A program made the translations under genes and the position numbers. From Microbacterium marinilacus (GTDB taxonomy: Bacteria > Actinomycetota > Actinomycetes > Actinomycetales > Microbacteriaceae), in contig NZ_JAIJZW010000004.1 in assembly GCF_019753765.1 (NCBI RefSeq), forward strand, positions 307,261 to 371,260: a DNA stretch of 64,000 nucleotides, given 5' to 3'. Below are positions 42,642-52,754 of the stretch, piece after piece (the stretch's first letter is position 1; each line of letters begins with the position of its first letter). Under the pieces are notes generated by a model that worked only from the letters and a program-made list of their open reading frames with translations, searched no databases and was not told where the DNA came from.

Positions 42642-43198
42642 TCAGGCCGGCCACGCCTCCGAGATCGCCCGCCGGACGTCGCCGAGCAGCTGCGGCAGCG
42701 CCTTGGTCCGCGCGATGATCGGGAAGAAGTTCGCGTCGCTGGCCCACCGCGGCACGACGTGCTGGTGCAGGTGCTCCTCGACGCCCGCTCCCGCCACGTG
42801 CCCCTGGTTCATCCCGATGTTGAACCCGTCGCACCTCGACGTCTCGCGCAGCACGCGCATCGCGGTCTGGGTGAGCGCCGCGATCTCCGCCGCCTCTGCG
42901 TCGGTCGCCTCGTCGTACAGGCCGATGTGCCGGTAGGGGCACACCAGCAGATGGCCCGAGTTGTACGGGAACAGGTTGAGCAGCACGAACGCGTGCTCTC
43001 CCCGATGCACGATGAGGCCGGTCTCGTCGTCCTTGCCGGGCGCGGCGCAGAACGGGCAGCCCGACCCGCGGTTCACGTCGGCGCCCGCGTTGATGTACGC
43101 CATGCGGTGCGGAGTCCACAGACGCTGGAACGCGTCGGGCACCGCGGCGAAGTCCGCCGCGTCCTCGAGCCCCGTCTCGTCGGGCCGAGGGCCGTCCG

Positions 43199-43202
<4 letters not shown>
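42642..43202 (-). CDS. HIT-family protein, diadenosine tetraphosphate phosphorylase-like
   Basis: 186 aa from GTG 43202, overlapping the thrS stop by 4 bp. HIT triad [10 protein letters not shown] preceded by GAGVEE; a CPFC motif near residue 49 and [19 protein letters not shown] match the actinobacterial Rv2613c type, reported to phosphorolyse Ap4A. Coupling to thrS makes sense since synthetases make Ap4A. In mycobacteria pgsA and pimA follow this pair; here the convergent pdxR does. Confidence 0.85.
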
Positions 43203-45193
<1,991 letters not shown>

Positions 45194-45265
45194 CCGATCA
45201 TCCTATTGCGCGCCGGCCGGGCGAACCGTTCGCACGGCGGCGCGCGAGGCGGCGAGGCGTCCGGG

Positions 45266-46129
45266 CTAGCGAACGCGCGTCGCGCGGTCGGTGGCCGAGA
45301 AACGCTGCTCGCCGAGCACCGACAGAAGCCGCAGCTTCTCCCACCCCTCGCTGCGGGGCGGTGCGGTCAGCACGAGCAGCACCTGCGACTGATCCTCGGT
45401 GAAGAGCACCTGGCAGTCGACCTCGACGTCCCCCAGCTCGGGGTGCACCAGCACCTTGTGGTCCTCGTACCGACGGGCGACCTCGTGGCGGTCCCAGATC
45501 GTGGCGAACTCCTCGCTCCGCTGACGCAGCAGTCGCACCAGCTCGCCTGCGCGCGAGCGCTCCCCCATGGCGCCGTACGCGACCCGGAGGTTGGACACGA
45601 GGGCGCGGGCATGCCGCGGTCGATCCGCCTCGGGGTAGACCTCCCGCGAGCCGGGCGTGACGAACCAGCGGTACACGTCGCTGCGTGCCCAGCCCGTACG
45701 CGCCGAGTGATCGCCGAACAGCGCCGTCCCGAGTCGGTTGGACACGAGCGTCTCCCCCAGGCTCGACAGGATCACCGCAGGGGTGTCGTCGAGACGGTCG
45801 AGCACCCTCAGCAGCGCCGGAGCCACGTGGGTGCCGGCGTCGAACCGATCGGGCGCCGGGTGCCCTGCCACGCGGAACAGGTAGTCCCGCTCATCGCCGC
45901 TGAGGCGCAGGGCGCGCGCCAGCGCCTGCAGCATCTGCGGGCTGGGCTGCGGTCCGCGAGCCTGCTCGAGACGCGTGTAGTAGTCGACGGACATGCCGGT
46001 GAGCTGCGCGACCTCCTCGCGGCGCAGACCGGGCGCGCGGCGGCGGGCGCCGCCCGACAGCCCGACGTCGCCCGGCTGCAGCTCGGCGCGTCGCCGGCGC
46101 AGGAAGTCTGCGAGTTCGGAACGCTCCAC
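45266..46129 (-). CDS. XRE-family regulator with MmyB-like ligand domain
   Basis: 287 aa, GTG start. Residues about 5-85 form an HTH_31/XRE domain (RRRAPGLRREEVAQLTGMSVDYYTRLEQARGP is the strongly conserved core; positions 30-61). The rest is the MmyB-like/PAS-fold ligand domain (VNRLGTALFGD-type motif LVSNRLGTALFGD, HPELGDVEVDCQVL). It is divergent from an SDR gene, which such regulators typically control. Confidence 0.88.
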   Translation of the reverse strand: MERSELADFLRRRRAELQPGDVGLSGGARRRAPGLRREEVAQLTGMSVDYYTRLEQARGPQPSPQMLQALARALRLSGDERDYLFRVAGHPAPDRFDAGTHVAPALLRVLDRLDDTPAVILSSLGETLVSNRLGTALFGDHSARTGWARSDVYRWFVTPGSREVYPEADRPRHARALVSNLRVAYGAMGERSRAGELVRLLRQRSEEFATIWDRHEVARRYEDHKVLVHPELGDVEVDCQVLFTEDQSQVLLVLTAPPRSEGWEKLRLLSVLGEQRFSATDRATRVR

Positions 46130-46164
46130 GGTTCCATCATGCGCGCGCGGCGCGTGCCGTGCCA

Positions 46165-46179
46165 GGGATCGCCGATCCC
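46165..46179. promoter_or_regulatory. Inverted repeat between regulator and SDR gene
   Basis: GGGATC-GCC-GATCCC in the 101-bp divergent gap, 36 bp from the regulator start. Candidate operator for the XRE regulator; only 6-bp arms, so modest support. Confidence 0.35.
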
Positions 46180-46230
46180 CCGATCCGCGGGTCTCTTCCG
46201 CGCCTTGGACGGCGGGCGGAGGCTGGGGCC

Positions 46231-46995
46231 ATGGACATCACACACGACACCGTCTTCATCCCAGGAGCCACGAGCGGCATCGGGCTCGCCCTCGCCCTGC
46301 GCCTGCAGGCCCGAGGCGCCACCGTCGTCATCGGCGGGCGACGCCAGGAGCTGCTGGACTCCCTGGCCGCACAGCACGGCTTCGGCGCGGTGCGGATCGA
46401 CACCGCGGACCCGGAGAGCATCCGGGAGGCGTCGGCCAACGTCATCCGCCGCTGGCCCGAGGTGAACGCCGTCGTCCTCATGGCGGGCATCATGGTCACC
46501 GAGGACTGGCGCTCCCCCGAGTTCCTCGCCACCGCCGAGCGCATCGTCGAGACCAACGTCCTCGGCCCGATCCGGCTGATCGCCGCGTTCGTCGAGCATC
46601 TCCAGAGCCGGCCGGATGCGACGATCGTCACCGTCTCCAGCGGGCTCGCGTCCGTACCGCTGCGTCCCACTCCGACCTACAACGGCAGCAAGGCCTTCAT
46701 CCACATGCTCAGCGAGTCGCTGCGTCTGCAGTTCGCCGGCACGAGCGTGCGCGTCACGGAGCTCGTGCCGCCGGCGGTGCGCACGGCGCTCATGCCCGGG
46801 CAGGAGGAGGCGCCGAACGCCCTGCCTCTCGACGACTTCGCCGACGAGGTCATGGCGATCCTCGAGGCCGACCCCGAGGCGCACGAGGTGCTCGTGGAGC
46901 GCGTGAAGTTCCTCCGCTTCGCCGAGGTCCGCGGCGAGTACGACGAGGTCGTGCAGATTCTCAACGCCTCCGACCCGCACGCGGCGGCAGACTGA
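46231..46995 (+). CDS. SDR-family oxidoreductase (DltE/YciK-like)
   Basis: 254 aa from ATG 46231, with GGAGG 8 nt upstream. Rossmann motif GATSGIG (residues 11-17), TNVLG, catalytic Ser in VSSGLASVPL and the YNGSK (YxxxK) pair. NAD(P)-dependent; substrate unknown. Likely controlled by the divergent XRE regulator. Confidence 0.88.
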   Translation: MDITHDTVFIPGATSGIGLALALRLQARGATVVIGGRRQELLDSLAAQHGFGAVRIDTADPESIREASANVIRRWPEVNAVVLMAGIMVTEDWRSPEFLATAERIVETNVLGPIRLIAAFVEHLQSRPDATIVTVSSGLASVPLRPTPTYNGSKAFIHMLSESLRLQFAGTSVRVTELVPPAVRTALMPGQEEAPNALPLDDFADEVMAILEADPEAHEVLVERVKFLRFAEVRGEYDEVVQILNASDPHAAAD

Positions 46996-47010
46996 AGGCG
47001 CCGCGGGCCG

Positions 47011-47388
47011 TCACTCCGTGGGCAGCGGTCGACCGAACATCTGGGCGGTCGCTCGCGCGGAGGGCGTGCCCGCGTCCAGGTCCGCGCCGGCCGCCAGCAG
47101 CACCCTCACGACGTCGTCATGCTGCTTGAAGACGGCGCCCGCGAGCGGCGTCTGACCCCGATCGTTGATGCGATCAGCGTCCGCGCCCCGCTGGAGCAGT
47201 CCCGCGACGGCGTCCGCATGCCCGTGGTACGCCGCGAGCATCAGCAGAGTGTTGCCCTGGGCGTCGGTGAGCTCCACGGGCACTCCCGCATCGAGCTGAT
47301 CGAGAAGGAGCGCGGTGCTCCCCTCGCGAGCCCAGTCGAACAGGCGGTGCGCGAGCTCGATGGCGTCGGCCGAGATGTCGTCCGTCAT
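47011..47388 (-). CDS. Ankyrin-repeat protein
   Basis: 125 aa. About three ankyrin repeats: QGNTLLMLAAYHGHADAV, RGQTPLAGAVFKQHDDVV, and LLAAGADLDAGTPSA at the end. Small stand-alone ankyrin proteins of this type are common in actinobacteria; partner unknown. It lies downstream of the tRNA cluster on the same strand, behind a terminator. Confidence 0.85.
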   Translation of the reverse strand: MTDDISADAIELAHRLFDWAREGSTALLLDQLDAGVPVELTDAQGNTLLMLAAYHGHADAVAGLLQRGADADRINDRGQTPLAGAVFKQHDDVVRVLLAAGADLDAGTPSARATAQMFGRPLPTE

Positions 47389-47430
47389 GCCTTCCAGTCA
47401 ACCACCTGCGCCCGCCCCGGCACGACGAAA

Positions 47431-47450
47431 CCCCCGGCCTCGGCCGGGGG
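47431..47450 (-). terminator. Terminator after the tRNA cluster
   Basis: Perfect palindrome-type hairpin with CCCCCGG arms. On the minus strand it is followed by TTTCGTCG, on the plus strand by TTCTGTTTT, so it can work in both directions. Ends the tRNA transcript before the ankyrin gene. Confidence 0.75.
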
Positions 47451-47463
47451 TTCTGTTTTCTGG

Positions 47464-47536
47464 AGCGGATGACGAGACTCGAACTCGCGACCCTCACCTT
47501 GGCAAGGTGATGCGCTACCAACTGCGCTACATCCGC
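47464..47536 (-). tRNA. tRNA-Gly (GCC)
   Basis: 73 nt cloverleaf. Acceptor GCGGATG/CATCCGC, anticodon stem-loop with GCC, TPsiC loop GTTCGAGTC. Discriminator T, followed by an encoded CCA (47461-47463). The mature sequence is identical to the copy at 47781-47853. Confidence 0.96.
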
Positions 47537-47563
47537 ATGAGACGGATCGTCGGATCCGGCTCG

Positions 47564-47635
47564 TGCGCGATACTGGGATCGAACCAGTGACCTCTTCCGT
47601 GTCAGGGAAGCGCGCTACCGCTGCGCCAATCGCGC
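47564..47635 (-). tRNA. tRNA-Val (GAC)
   Basis: 72 nt. Acceptor GCGCGAT/ATCGCGC, anticodon loop CTGACAC between CTTCC/GGAAG gives GAC. Discriminator A; CCA not encoded. Confidence 0.95.
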
Positions 47636-47661
47636 TCATCAAGAGCTGTTCAGTTATGTCG

Positions 47662-47732
47662 AGGTGGCGACGGGATTCGAACCCGTGTAAACGGCTTTGC
47701 AGGCCGGTGCCTAGCCACTCGGCCACGCCACC
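47662..47732 (-). tRNA. tRNA-Cys (GCA)
   Basis: 71 nt. Acceptor GGTGGCG/CGCCACC, anticodon loop CTGCAAA gives GCA, TPsiC GTTCGAATC. Discriminator T, as required for tRNA-Cys; CCA not encoded. Confidence 0.95.
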
Positions 47733-47780
47733 ACGGGGATGAGACCCGCATGCCGAGATCCTCACGGACCTCTGCACTCG

Positions 47781-47853
47781 AGCGGATGACGAGACTCGAA
47801 CTCGCGACCCTCACCTTGGCAAGGTGATGCGCTACCAACTGCGCTACATCCGC
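47781..47853 (-). tRNA. tRNA-Gly (GCC), second copy
   Basis: 73 nt, same as the copy at 47464-47536, but without an encoded CCA. Confidence 0.96.
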
Positions 47854-48004
47854 ATCGCACCCGATCGCGTCGGGCACTTGTTACACATTAGCCGACGTCG
47901 GCGCCGGAGCCAAACCACGACCCGCCTCCGGGCGTGTCCCCACCGGGGCATGGAAAGGGCGGCTTTCCCGTTGTCAAGCCGGTGCGACGGACGGCGCCGT
48001 CGCG

Positions 48005-48010
48005 TACGGT
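48005..48010 (+). promoter_or_regulatory. -10 box for small leaderless gene
   Basis: TACGGT, then 7 nt and ATG 48018. Confidence 0.35.
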
Positions 48011-48017
48011 CTGCGCC

Positions 48018-48209
48018 ATGGGCACCGAAGACGAGATGACTCCCGAAGAGAAGCGGCACGACCAGCTGACCACCGCCCCCGACGCCACGGAGGACGACGC
48101 GCGACCGCGCATCGTCGTCTCCGACCACGACGGTGCGAAGCGCATCGACATCGCGGACGACTCGCCCGTCCGTCCGGGTGATCCCACCAAGGAGCCGGAC
48201 GACGAGTGA
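48018..48209 (+). CDS. Small acidic protein, unknown function
   Basis: 63 aa from ATG 48018, positioned by a TACGGT box 7 nt upstream (leaderless); the open frame before it is unlikely to be translated. Very rich in Asp/Glu/Pro, with PRIVVSDHDGAKRIDI as the only ordered-looking part. No family recognised. It is embedded in the tRNA cluster on the opposite strand and ends 15 bp before a strong terminator. Confidence 0.5.
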   Translation: MGTEDEMTPEEKRHDQLTTAPDATEDDARPRIVVSDHDGAKRIDIADDSPVRPGDPTKEPDDE

Positions 48210-48224
48210 CGCGACTCGACGAGA

Positions 48225-48252
48225 AAGGCCCCCGGAGATCTCCGGGGGCCTT
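48225..48252. terminator. Bidirectional terminator, perfect 28-bp palindrome
   Basis: A 14-base arm and its exact reverse complement with no spacer (AAGGCCCCCGGAGA and partner), followed by CTTCGTCT on the plus strand and CTCGTCG on the minus strand. It serves the small plus-strand gene and the minus-strand tRNA-Val. Confidence 0.75.
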
Positions 48253-48261
48253 CTTCGTCTG

Positions 48262-48334
48262 TGGGCGATACCAGACTCGAACTGATGACCTCTTCCGTGT
48301 GAAGGAAGCGCGCTACCAACTGCGCCAATCGCCC
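48262..48334 (-). tRNA. tRNA-Val (CAC)
   Basis: 73 nt. Acceptor GGGCGAT/ATCGCCC, anticodon loop TTCACAC between CTTCC/GGAAG gives CAC. Discriminator A; CCA not encoded. Confidence 0.95.
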
Positions 48335-48436
48335 ATGGTGTTCACTTGTCTCGGCCTTGCGAGCCGAGAACCGATACTACCCGATCCCGGGCCACGCGCC
48401 GAACCGGCGGGCACAGCGGGCGTGGCGCCCGCGTGG

Positions 48437-49033
48437 TCAGTGCTCGAACGACCATCCGTACCGTGCACGGAGCGCGTCCGCGACGCGAGCGAAGCGCGCG
48501 GGGTCGAGGGCCGCGGCCTCGCGTCGCATGCCGTCGACGTGCACGCTGTACAGCTGGTCCAGGTCGACCCAGGACGGGCGTCCGGCGGAGTCCCACGCGC
48601 CGGTGCCGAGCGAGAGGAACTCGCGGTCGCCGTCCTTCGGCTTGCTGGTCAGCTTCACCGCGTAGACGCGCTCCGTCCCCTGCCGTGCGATCACGAGCAC
48701 GGGTCGGTCCTTGCCGCGTCCGTCGTTCTCCGCGTACGGCACCCAGGTCCAGACGACCTCGCCGGCGTCCGGGGCACCGTCGCCCTCGGGCGCGTAGGAG
48801 ACCCGCAGTCCCGGCACGCTGTCCGGCCGCACCTCGACGGTGTCGACGCCTCCGGGCAGCACACGGGTCTCCGCTGCCGGTACGTCGCGGCGCCCCGGCC
48901 CGGGCTCGCGTCGACGGAGCGTTGCGCGCCGCCGGCGGGGCTCGGCCTCCAGCCGCCGAGGCCTCCCGACGGCGGACGACACCGCGTCGAGGGCGAGCCT
49001 CACGAAGGTCCCCACGATGCCCTGCCGCGCCAT
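48437..49033 (-). CDS. PemK/MazF-family toxin-like protein
   Basis: 198 aa. A basic, Arg-rich N-terminal ~65 residues (RRRRATLRRREPGPGRR) precede a PemK/MazF-like domain: VVWTWVPYAENDGRGKDRPVLVIA and VKLTSKP. MazF-type proteins are usually ~110-aa ribonucleases. This longer form is common in actinobacteria, where an antitoxin is often not seen; none is adjacent here. A TAGGCT box 6 nt before the ATG suggests a leaderless transcript. Toxin activity is not established. Confidence 0.72.
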   Translation of the reverse strand: MARQGIVGTFVRLALDAVSSAVGRPRRLEAEPRRRRATLRRREPGPGRRDVPAAETRVLPGGVDTVEVRPDSVPGLRVSYAPEGDGAPDAGEVVWTWVPYAENDGRGKDRPVLVIARQGTERVYAVKLTSKPKDGDREFLSLGTGAWDSAGRPSWVDLDQLYSVHVDGMRREAAALDPARFARVADALRARYGWSFEH

Positions 49034-49039
49034 GCGTCG

Positions 49040-49045
49040 AGCCTA
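49040..49045 (-). promoter_or_regulatory. -10 box for the leaderless PemK-like gene
   Basis: TAGGCT (minus strand), then 6 nt and ATG. Confidence 0.45.
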
Positions 49046-49079
49046 GCCGCAGAGGACGCACCGGCCCCGCTCACGCAGA

Positions 49080-49117
49080 CCGAGGGGCGCCCCGGCCGAA
49101 GCCGGAGCGCCCCTCGG
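49080..49117 (-). terminator. Terminator hairpin after amt
   Basis: 11-bp arms CCGAGGGGCGC/GCGCCCCTCGG plus an inner GGC-CGAA-GCC, starting 35 bp past the amt stop. Weak T content after it. Confidence 0.65.
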
Positions 49118-49152
49118 TGTCTCGGGTGGGGATGCGAGACCGCACCGTCCGA

Positions 49153-50379
49153 TCACTCGGCCAGTGCGTAGCCCTTCTCGCCGTGCACGACGGTGTCGAC
49201 GCCGGCGATCTCGTCCTCGTTCTTCACGCGGAATCCGATCGTCTTCTCGATCGCGAAGCCGACGACGAGCGCGATCACGAACGAGTACACCGCGACCGCG
49301 AGCGCGCTGACGGTCTGCAGGACCAGCTGGGACAGGTCGCCGGTGTAGAACAGTCCGGCGTCGGTGGCGGCGAATCCGAGGAAGATCGTGCCGATCAGGC
49401 CTGCGACGAGGTGGATGCCCACCACGTCGAGCGAGTCGTCGTAGCCGAGCTTCCACTTGAGCTCGATCGCGAGGGCGGCGACCGCACCGGCGATGAGACC
49501 GAGGATGAGCGCCCAGCCCGGGGTCAGGTTGCCGGCCGACGGGGTGATCGCGACGAGGCCGGCCACGGCGCCCGAGGCGGCACCGACGGAGGTGGCCTTG
49601 CCGTCCTTGAGCTTCTCGACGATCAGCCATCCGAGCACCGCCGCCGCGGGGGCGCCGATGGTGTTCAGGAAGCTGAGGCCGAGGCCCTCCTGGTCGCCGG
49701 ACAGGCCCGTGTTGAACCCGAACCATCCGAACCACAGGATCGAGGCGCCGAGGACGACGAACGGCACGTTGTGGGGCTGGTGGATGCCCTTCTGGAAGCC
49801 GATGCGCTTGCCGAGCACGAGGGCGAGCGCGAGCGCCGCGGCTCCCGCGTTGATGTGGACCGCCGTGCCTCCGGCGAGGTCGATCACGGCGTAGTCGCCG
49901 ATCGTCCACGACTGGATCCAGCCGCCGCCCCAGACCCAGCCGGCGACGGGGAAGTACGACAGCGTCGCCCAGATGCCGGCGAACAGCAGCCACGACCCGA
50001 ACTTGGCGCGGTCGGCGATCGCGCCGGAGATCAGCGCCACCGTGATGATCGCGAACGTCGAGCCGAACGCGACGTCGATCAGGTCGATGCCCTCGGCCGT
50101 CAGGCCGAAGCCGGCGAAGGGGTTGCCGGCGAAGCCGGGGATGAGGACGGCCGCGCCGTCGAAGTACACGCCGTCGCCGCCGGCGCCGGTGTAGATCATG
50201 TAGCCGTAGAGGATCCAGAGCACGCCGATGAGGGCGATCGATCCGAAGCTCATCATGATCATGCTGATGACGCTCTTGGCCTTGACGAGTCCGCCGTAGA
50301 AGAACGCGAGGCCAGGGGTCATGAACAGCACGAGCGCGGCGCTGGCCACGATCCAGATGCTTGACGGGGTGAGTTCCAT
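49153..50379 (-). CDS. amt: Ammonium transporter
   Basis: 408 aa from ATG 50379, with GAGAGG 5 nt upstream; a GTG one codon earlier is possible. About 11 transmembrane helices. Family signatures DLAGGTAVHINAGAAALALAL (positions ~167-187), the twin-histidine pair (HIN and later GIHLVAG) and FGWFGFNTG. Takes up ammonium. No glnK or glnD gene is next to it, unlike many amt operons; nitrogen control may come from the GlnR-like boxes upstream. Confidence 0.95.
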   Translation of the reverse strand: MELTPSSIWIVASAALVLFMTPGLAFFYGGLVKAKSVISMIMMSFGSIALIGVLWILYGYMIYTGAGGDGVYFDGAAVLIPGFAGNPFAGFGLTAEGIDLIDVAFGSTFAIITVALISGAIADRAKFGSWLLFAGIWATLSYFPVAGWVWGGGWIQSWTIGDYAVIDLAGGTAVHINAGAAALALALVLGKRIGFQKGIHQPHNVPFVVLGASILWFGWFGFNTGLSGDQEGLGLSFLNTIGAPAAAVLGWLIVEKLKDGKATSVGAASGAVAGLVAITPSAGNLTPGWALILGLIAGAVAALAIELKWKLGYDDSLDVVGIHLVAGLIGTIFLGFAATDAGLFYTGDLSQLVLQTVSALAVAVYSFVIALVVGFAIEKTIGFRVKNEDEIAGVDTVVHGEKGYALAE

Positions 50380-50491
50380 CACTACCTCTCATGTGTTGGA
50401 TTGCAGGTCCGTCCGGTGTGACCGCATGCGGATCCGCCATTCGGGTGCGCCAAGTCTCGTGGCGACCCGTTACCCGTCTGGTGCTCGGCGT

Positions 50492-50507
50492 GTTTCGGCG
50501 CAGTTAC
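50492..50507 (-). promoter_or_regulatory. GlnR-like box upstream of amt
   Basis: GTAAC-6 nt-GAAAC on the minus strand, an exact match to the GTnAC-n6-GAAAC half of actinobacterial GlnR sites, about 113 bp before the amt start. Confidence 0.5.
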
Positions 50508-50522
50508 GCGACACCCGCCCAC

Positions 50523-50538
50523 GTAAACATCGCGTTAC
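50523..50538 (-). promoter_or_regulatory. Second GlnR-like half-box upstream of amt
   Basis: GTAAC-6 nt-TTTAC, the same first half-site 31 bp further upstream with a poorer second half. Confidence 0.35.
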
Positions 50539-50645
50539 CGAAGCGTGCGAGGACCGCCGGTGGCACCTTTGAGGCGCCTGCAGGAAGCTCCCCGTTCGCC
50601 GCCGAGAGAGGCGGACGGCGCGGAGAGAGGGCAGCGCGAGGCGGC

Positions 50646-51665
50646 TCAGGCGTTCGTGGACGCGACGAGCCGGGAGATGGCGCGGAGGTACTTCTTCCGG
50701 TAGCCGCCGGCCAGCATGTCGGCGCCGAACACCTGGTCGAGCGAGAGGCCCGTCGCGCGGATCGGCAGCTGCGCGTCGTACACCCGGTCGACGAACGCCA
50801 CGAAGCGCAACGCCTCCGACTGGTCGGTCAGCTGCCGGACGTCCCGCAGCCCGACGGCCTCGACGCCGTCGATCAGGCGGATGTAGCGAGAGGGGTGCAC
50901 CCGGGCGAGATGAGCGACGAGCGCGTCGAACCCGTCGTCGCTGGCCGTGCCGTATGCGGCGAGGCGACGGCCGTACTCGGCTTCGTCCAGCACCGGCGCC
51001 GCGGCGTCGAGCGAGCGCTGCCGGAAGTCGACGCCGTCGATACGGATGGTCTCGAAGCTCGCCGACATCGCATGGATCTCCCGCAGGAAGTCCTGGGCGG
51101 CGAACCGTCCCTCCCCCAGGGCGTTCGGCGGCGTGTTGCTGGTCGCCGCGAGGCGGGTCCCGCTCGACACCAGCTCGCCCAGCAGTCGTGTCATGACCAT
51201 CGTGTCGCCCGGGTCGTCGAGCTCGAACTCGTCGATGCACAGCAGCGCGGACCCGCGCAGCAGCTCCACCGTCTGCTTGTAGCCGAGCGCGCCGACGAGC
51301 GCCGTGTACTCGATGAACGACCCGAAGTACTTCCTGCGTGCGGGGACCGCGTGGTAGATCGAGGCCAGCAGGTGCGTCTTGCCGACGCCGAACCCGCCGT
51401 CGAGGTACACGCCCGGCTTCGTCTCGGGCGTCTTGGGGCGCCGCGAGAATAGGCCGCCGCGCTTGGCCTGCGGCGCACCGACGGCGAACGTCGTCAGCAG
51501 CTCCTTCGTCTCCTGCTGAGACGGGTACGCCGGGTCGACGCGATACGACTCGAAGGTCGCGTCGTCGAACTGCGGCGGCGGCACGAGGCTCGTCAGCATC
51601 TCCTCCCCGCTGAGCTGGGGCTGACGCTCGGTGAGGTGCACGATGCCGGTCGAGGTGGAGGTCAT
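50646..51665 (-). CDS. zapE: AFG1-like ATPase ZapE
   Basis: 339 aa. Walker A GGFGVGKTHLLASIYH, Walker B LLCIDEFELDDPGD, VATSNTPPNAL-type motif LAATSNTPPNALGEGR: the AFG1/ZapE family. In E. coli ZapE is a Z-ring-associated ATPase; the actinobacterial role is unproven. Divergent from the rhodanese gene, with 153 bp between. Confidence 0.9.
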   Translation of the reverse strand: MTSTSTGIVHLTERQPQLSGEEMLTSLVPPPQFDDATFESYRVDPAYPSQQETKELLTTFAVGAPQAKRGGLFSRRPKTPETKPGVYLDGGFGVGKTHLLASIYHAVPARRKYFGSFIEYTALVGALGYKQTVELLRGSALLCIDEFELDDPGDTMVMTRLLGELVSSGTRLAATSNTPPNALGEGRFAAQDFLREIHAMSASFETIRIDGVDFRQRSLDAAAPVLDEAEYGRRLAAYGTASDDGFDALVAHLARVHPSRYIRLIDGVEAVGLRDVRQLTDQSEALRFVAFVDRVYDAQLPIRATGLSLDQVFGADMLAGGYRKKYLRAISRLVASTNA

Positions 51666-51818
51666 GCGGCGGATTTCCGTTCGTTACGGGCGGATCGGGC
51701 GCTCCGGTGCGCGGGCGCGCCACGGCGCCTACGCTCGACACAGGGACGCAGGACAGCCTAGTTCCGTCCCGCCGCGCGGTATCCCCGCGAGGCCGCACAC
51801 GACCCTCAGGAGCACACC

Positions 51819-52718
51819 GTGAGCGTGGAATTCGACCCGTCCCCCGCCTTCGCCGACTACGCCGAGCCCGGCCGCCTCGTGTCCACCGCGTGGGTCGAGG
51901 AGCATCTGGGCCAGCCCGGTCTCGTCGTCGTCGAGTCGGATGAGGACGTGCTGCTGTATGAGACCGGGCACATCCCCGGCGCCGTGAAGGTCGACTGGCA
52001 CACCGAGCTGAACGACCCGGTCGTGAGGGACTACGTCGACGGAGAGGGCTTCGCGCGGCTGCTCAGCGAGAAGGGCATCGCCCGTGACGACACCGTGGTC
52101 ATCTACGGCGACAAGAACAACTGGTGGGCTGCCTACGCCCTCTGGGTGTTCTCGCTGTTCGGGCACCAGGACGTGCGGCTGGTCGACGGCGGCCGCGACC
52201 GCTGGATCGCCGAGGGACGCCCCCTCTCCACCGAGCCCGCCGGCCGCGCGGCCACGGACTACCCGGTGGTCGAGCGCGACGACGCCACGCTTCGCGCCTT
52301 CAAGGAGGACGTGCTCGTCCACCTCGGCAAGCCGCTGATCGACGTCCGCTCCCCCGAGGAGTTCTCGGGCGAGCGGACCTCCGCGCCCGCTTACCCCGAG
52401 GAGGGCGCCCTGCGGGCCGGGCACATCCCGAGTGCGCAGAACGTGCCGTGGGCGAAGGCCGTCGGCGAGGACGGCGGCTTCCGACCCCGCGCCGAACTGG
52501 AGTCGATCTATCGCGACCAGGCGGAGCTGGGCGACGCCGACGAGATCGTCGCGTACTGCCGGATCGGCGAGCGGTCGAGCCACACCTGGTTCGTGCTGAA
52601 GCACCTGCTCGGCTACCCGAACGTGCGCAACTACGACGGGTCCTGGACAGAGTGGGGATCCGCGGTGCGCGTGCCGATCGTCGCCGGCGCCGAGCCCGGC
52701 GAGGTGCCCGCGCGCTGA
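51819..52718 (+). CDS. Thiosulfate sulfurtransferase (two rhodanese domains)
   Basis: 299 aa, GTG start. An inactive N-terminal rhodanese domain ([22 protein letters not shown], where the Cys position is Asp/Lys) and an active C-terminal one with Cys in [11 protein letters not shown] and [10 protein letters not shown]. Matches the CysA/SseA-type actinobacterial enzyme. Followed after 36 bp by sufE, so the two probably work together in sulfur transfer. Confidence 0.92.
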   Translation: MSVEFDPSPAFADYAEPGRLVSTAWVEEHLGQPGLVVVESDEDVLLYETGHIPGAVKVDWHTELNDPVVRDYVDGEGFARLLSEKGIARDDTVVIYGDKNNWWAAYALWVFSLFGHQDVRLVDGGRDRWIAEGRPLSTEPAGRAATDYPVVERDDATLRAFKEDVLVHLGKPLIDVRSPEEFSGERTSAPAYPEEGALRAGHIPSAQNVPWAKAVGEDGGFRPRAELESIYRDQAELGDADEIVAYCRIGERSSHTWFVLKHLLGYPNVRNYDGSWTEWGSAVRVPIVAGAEPGEVPAR

Positions 52719-52754
52719 CGTCCCTCCGCCGCTCGGCGGTGGGAGGATGAGGGC

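Noticed and set aside
45194..45265. T-box or thrS operator before thrS
   Set aside because: 72 bp with no recognisable fold or motif.
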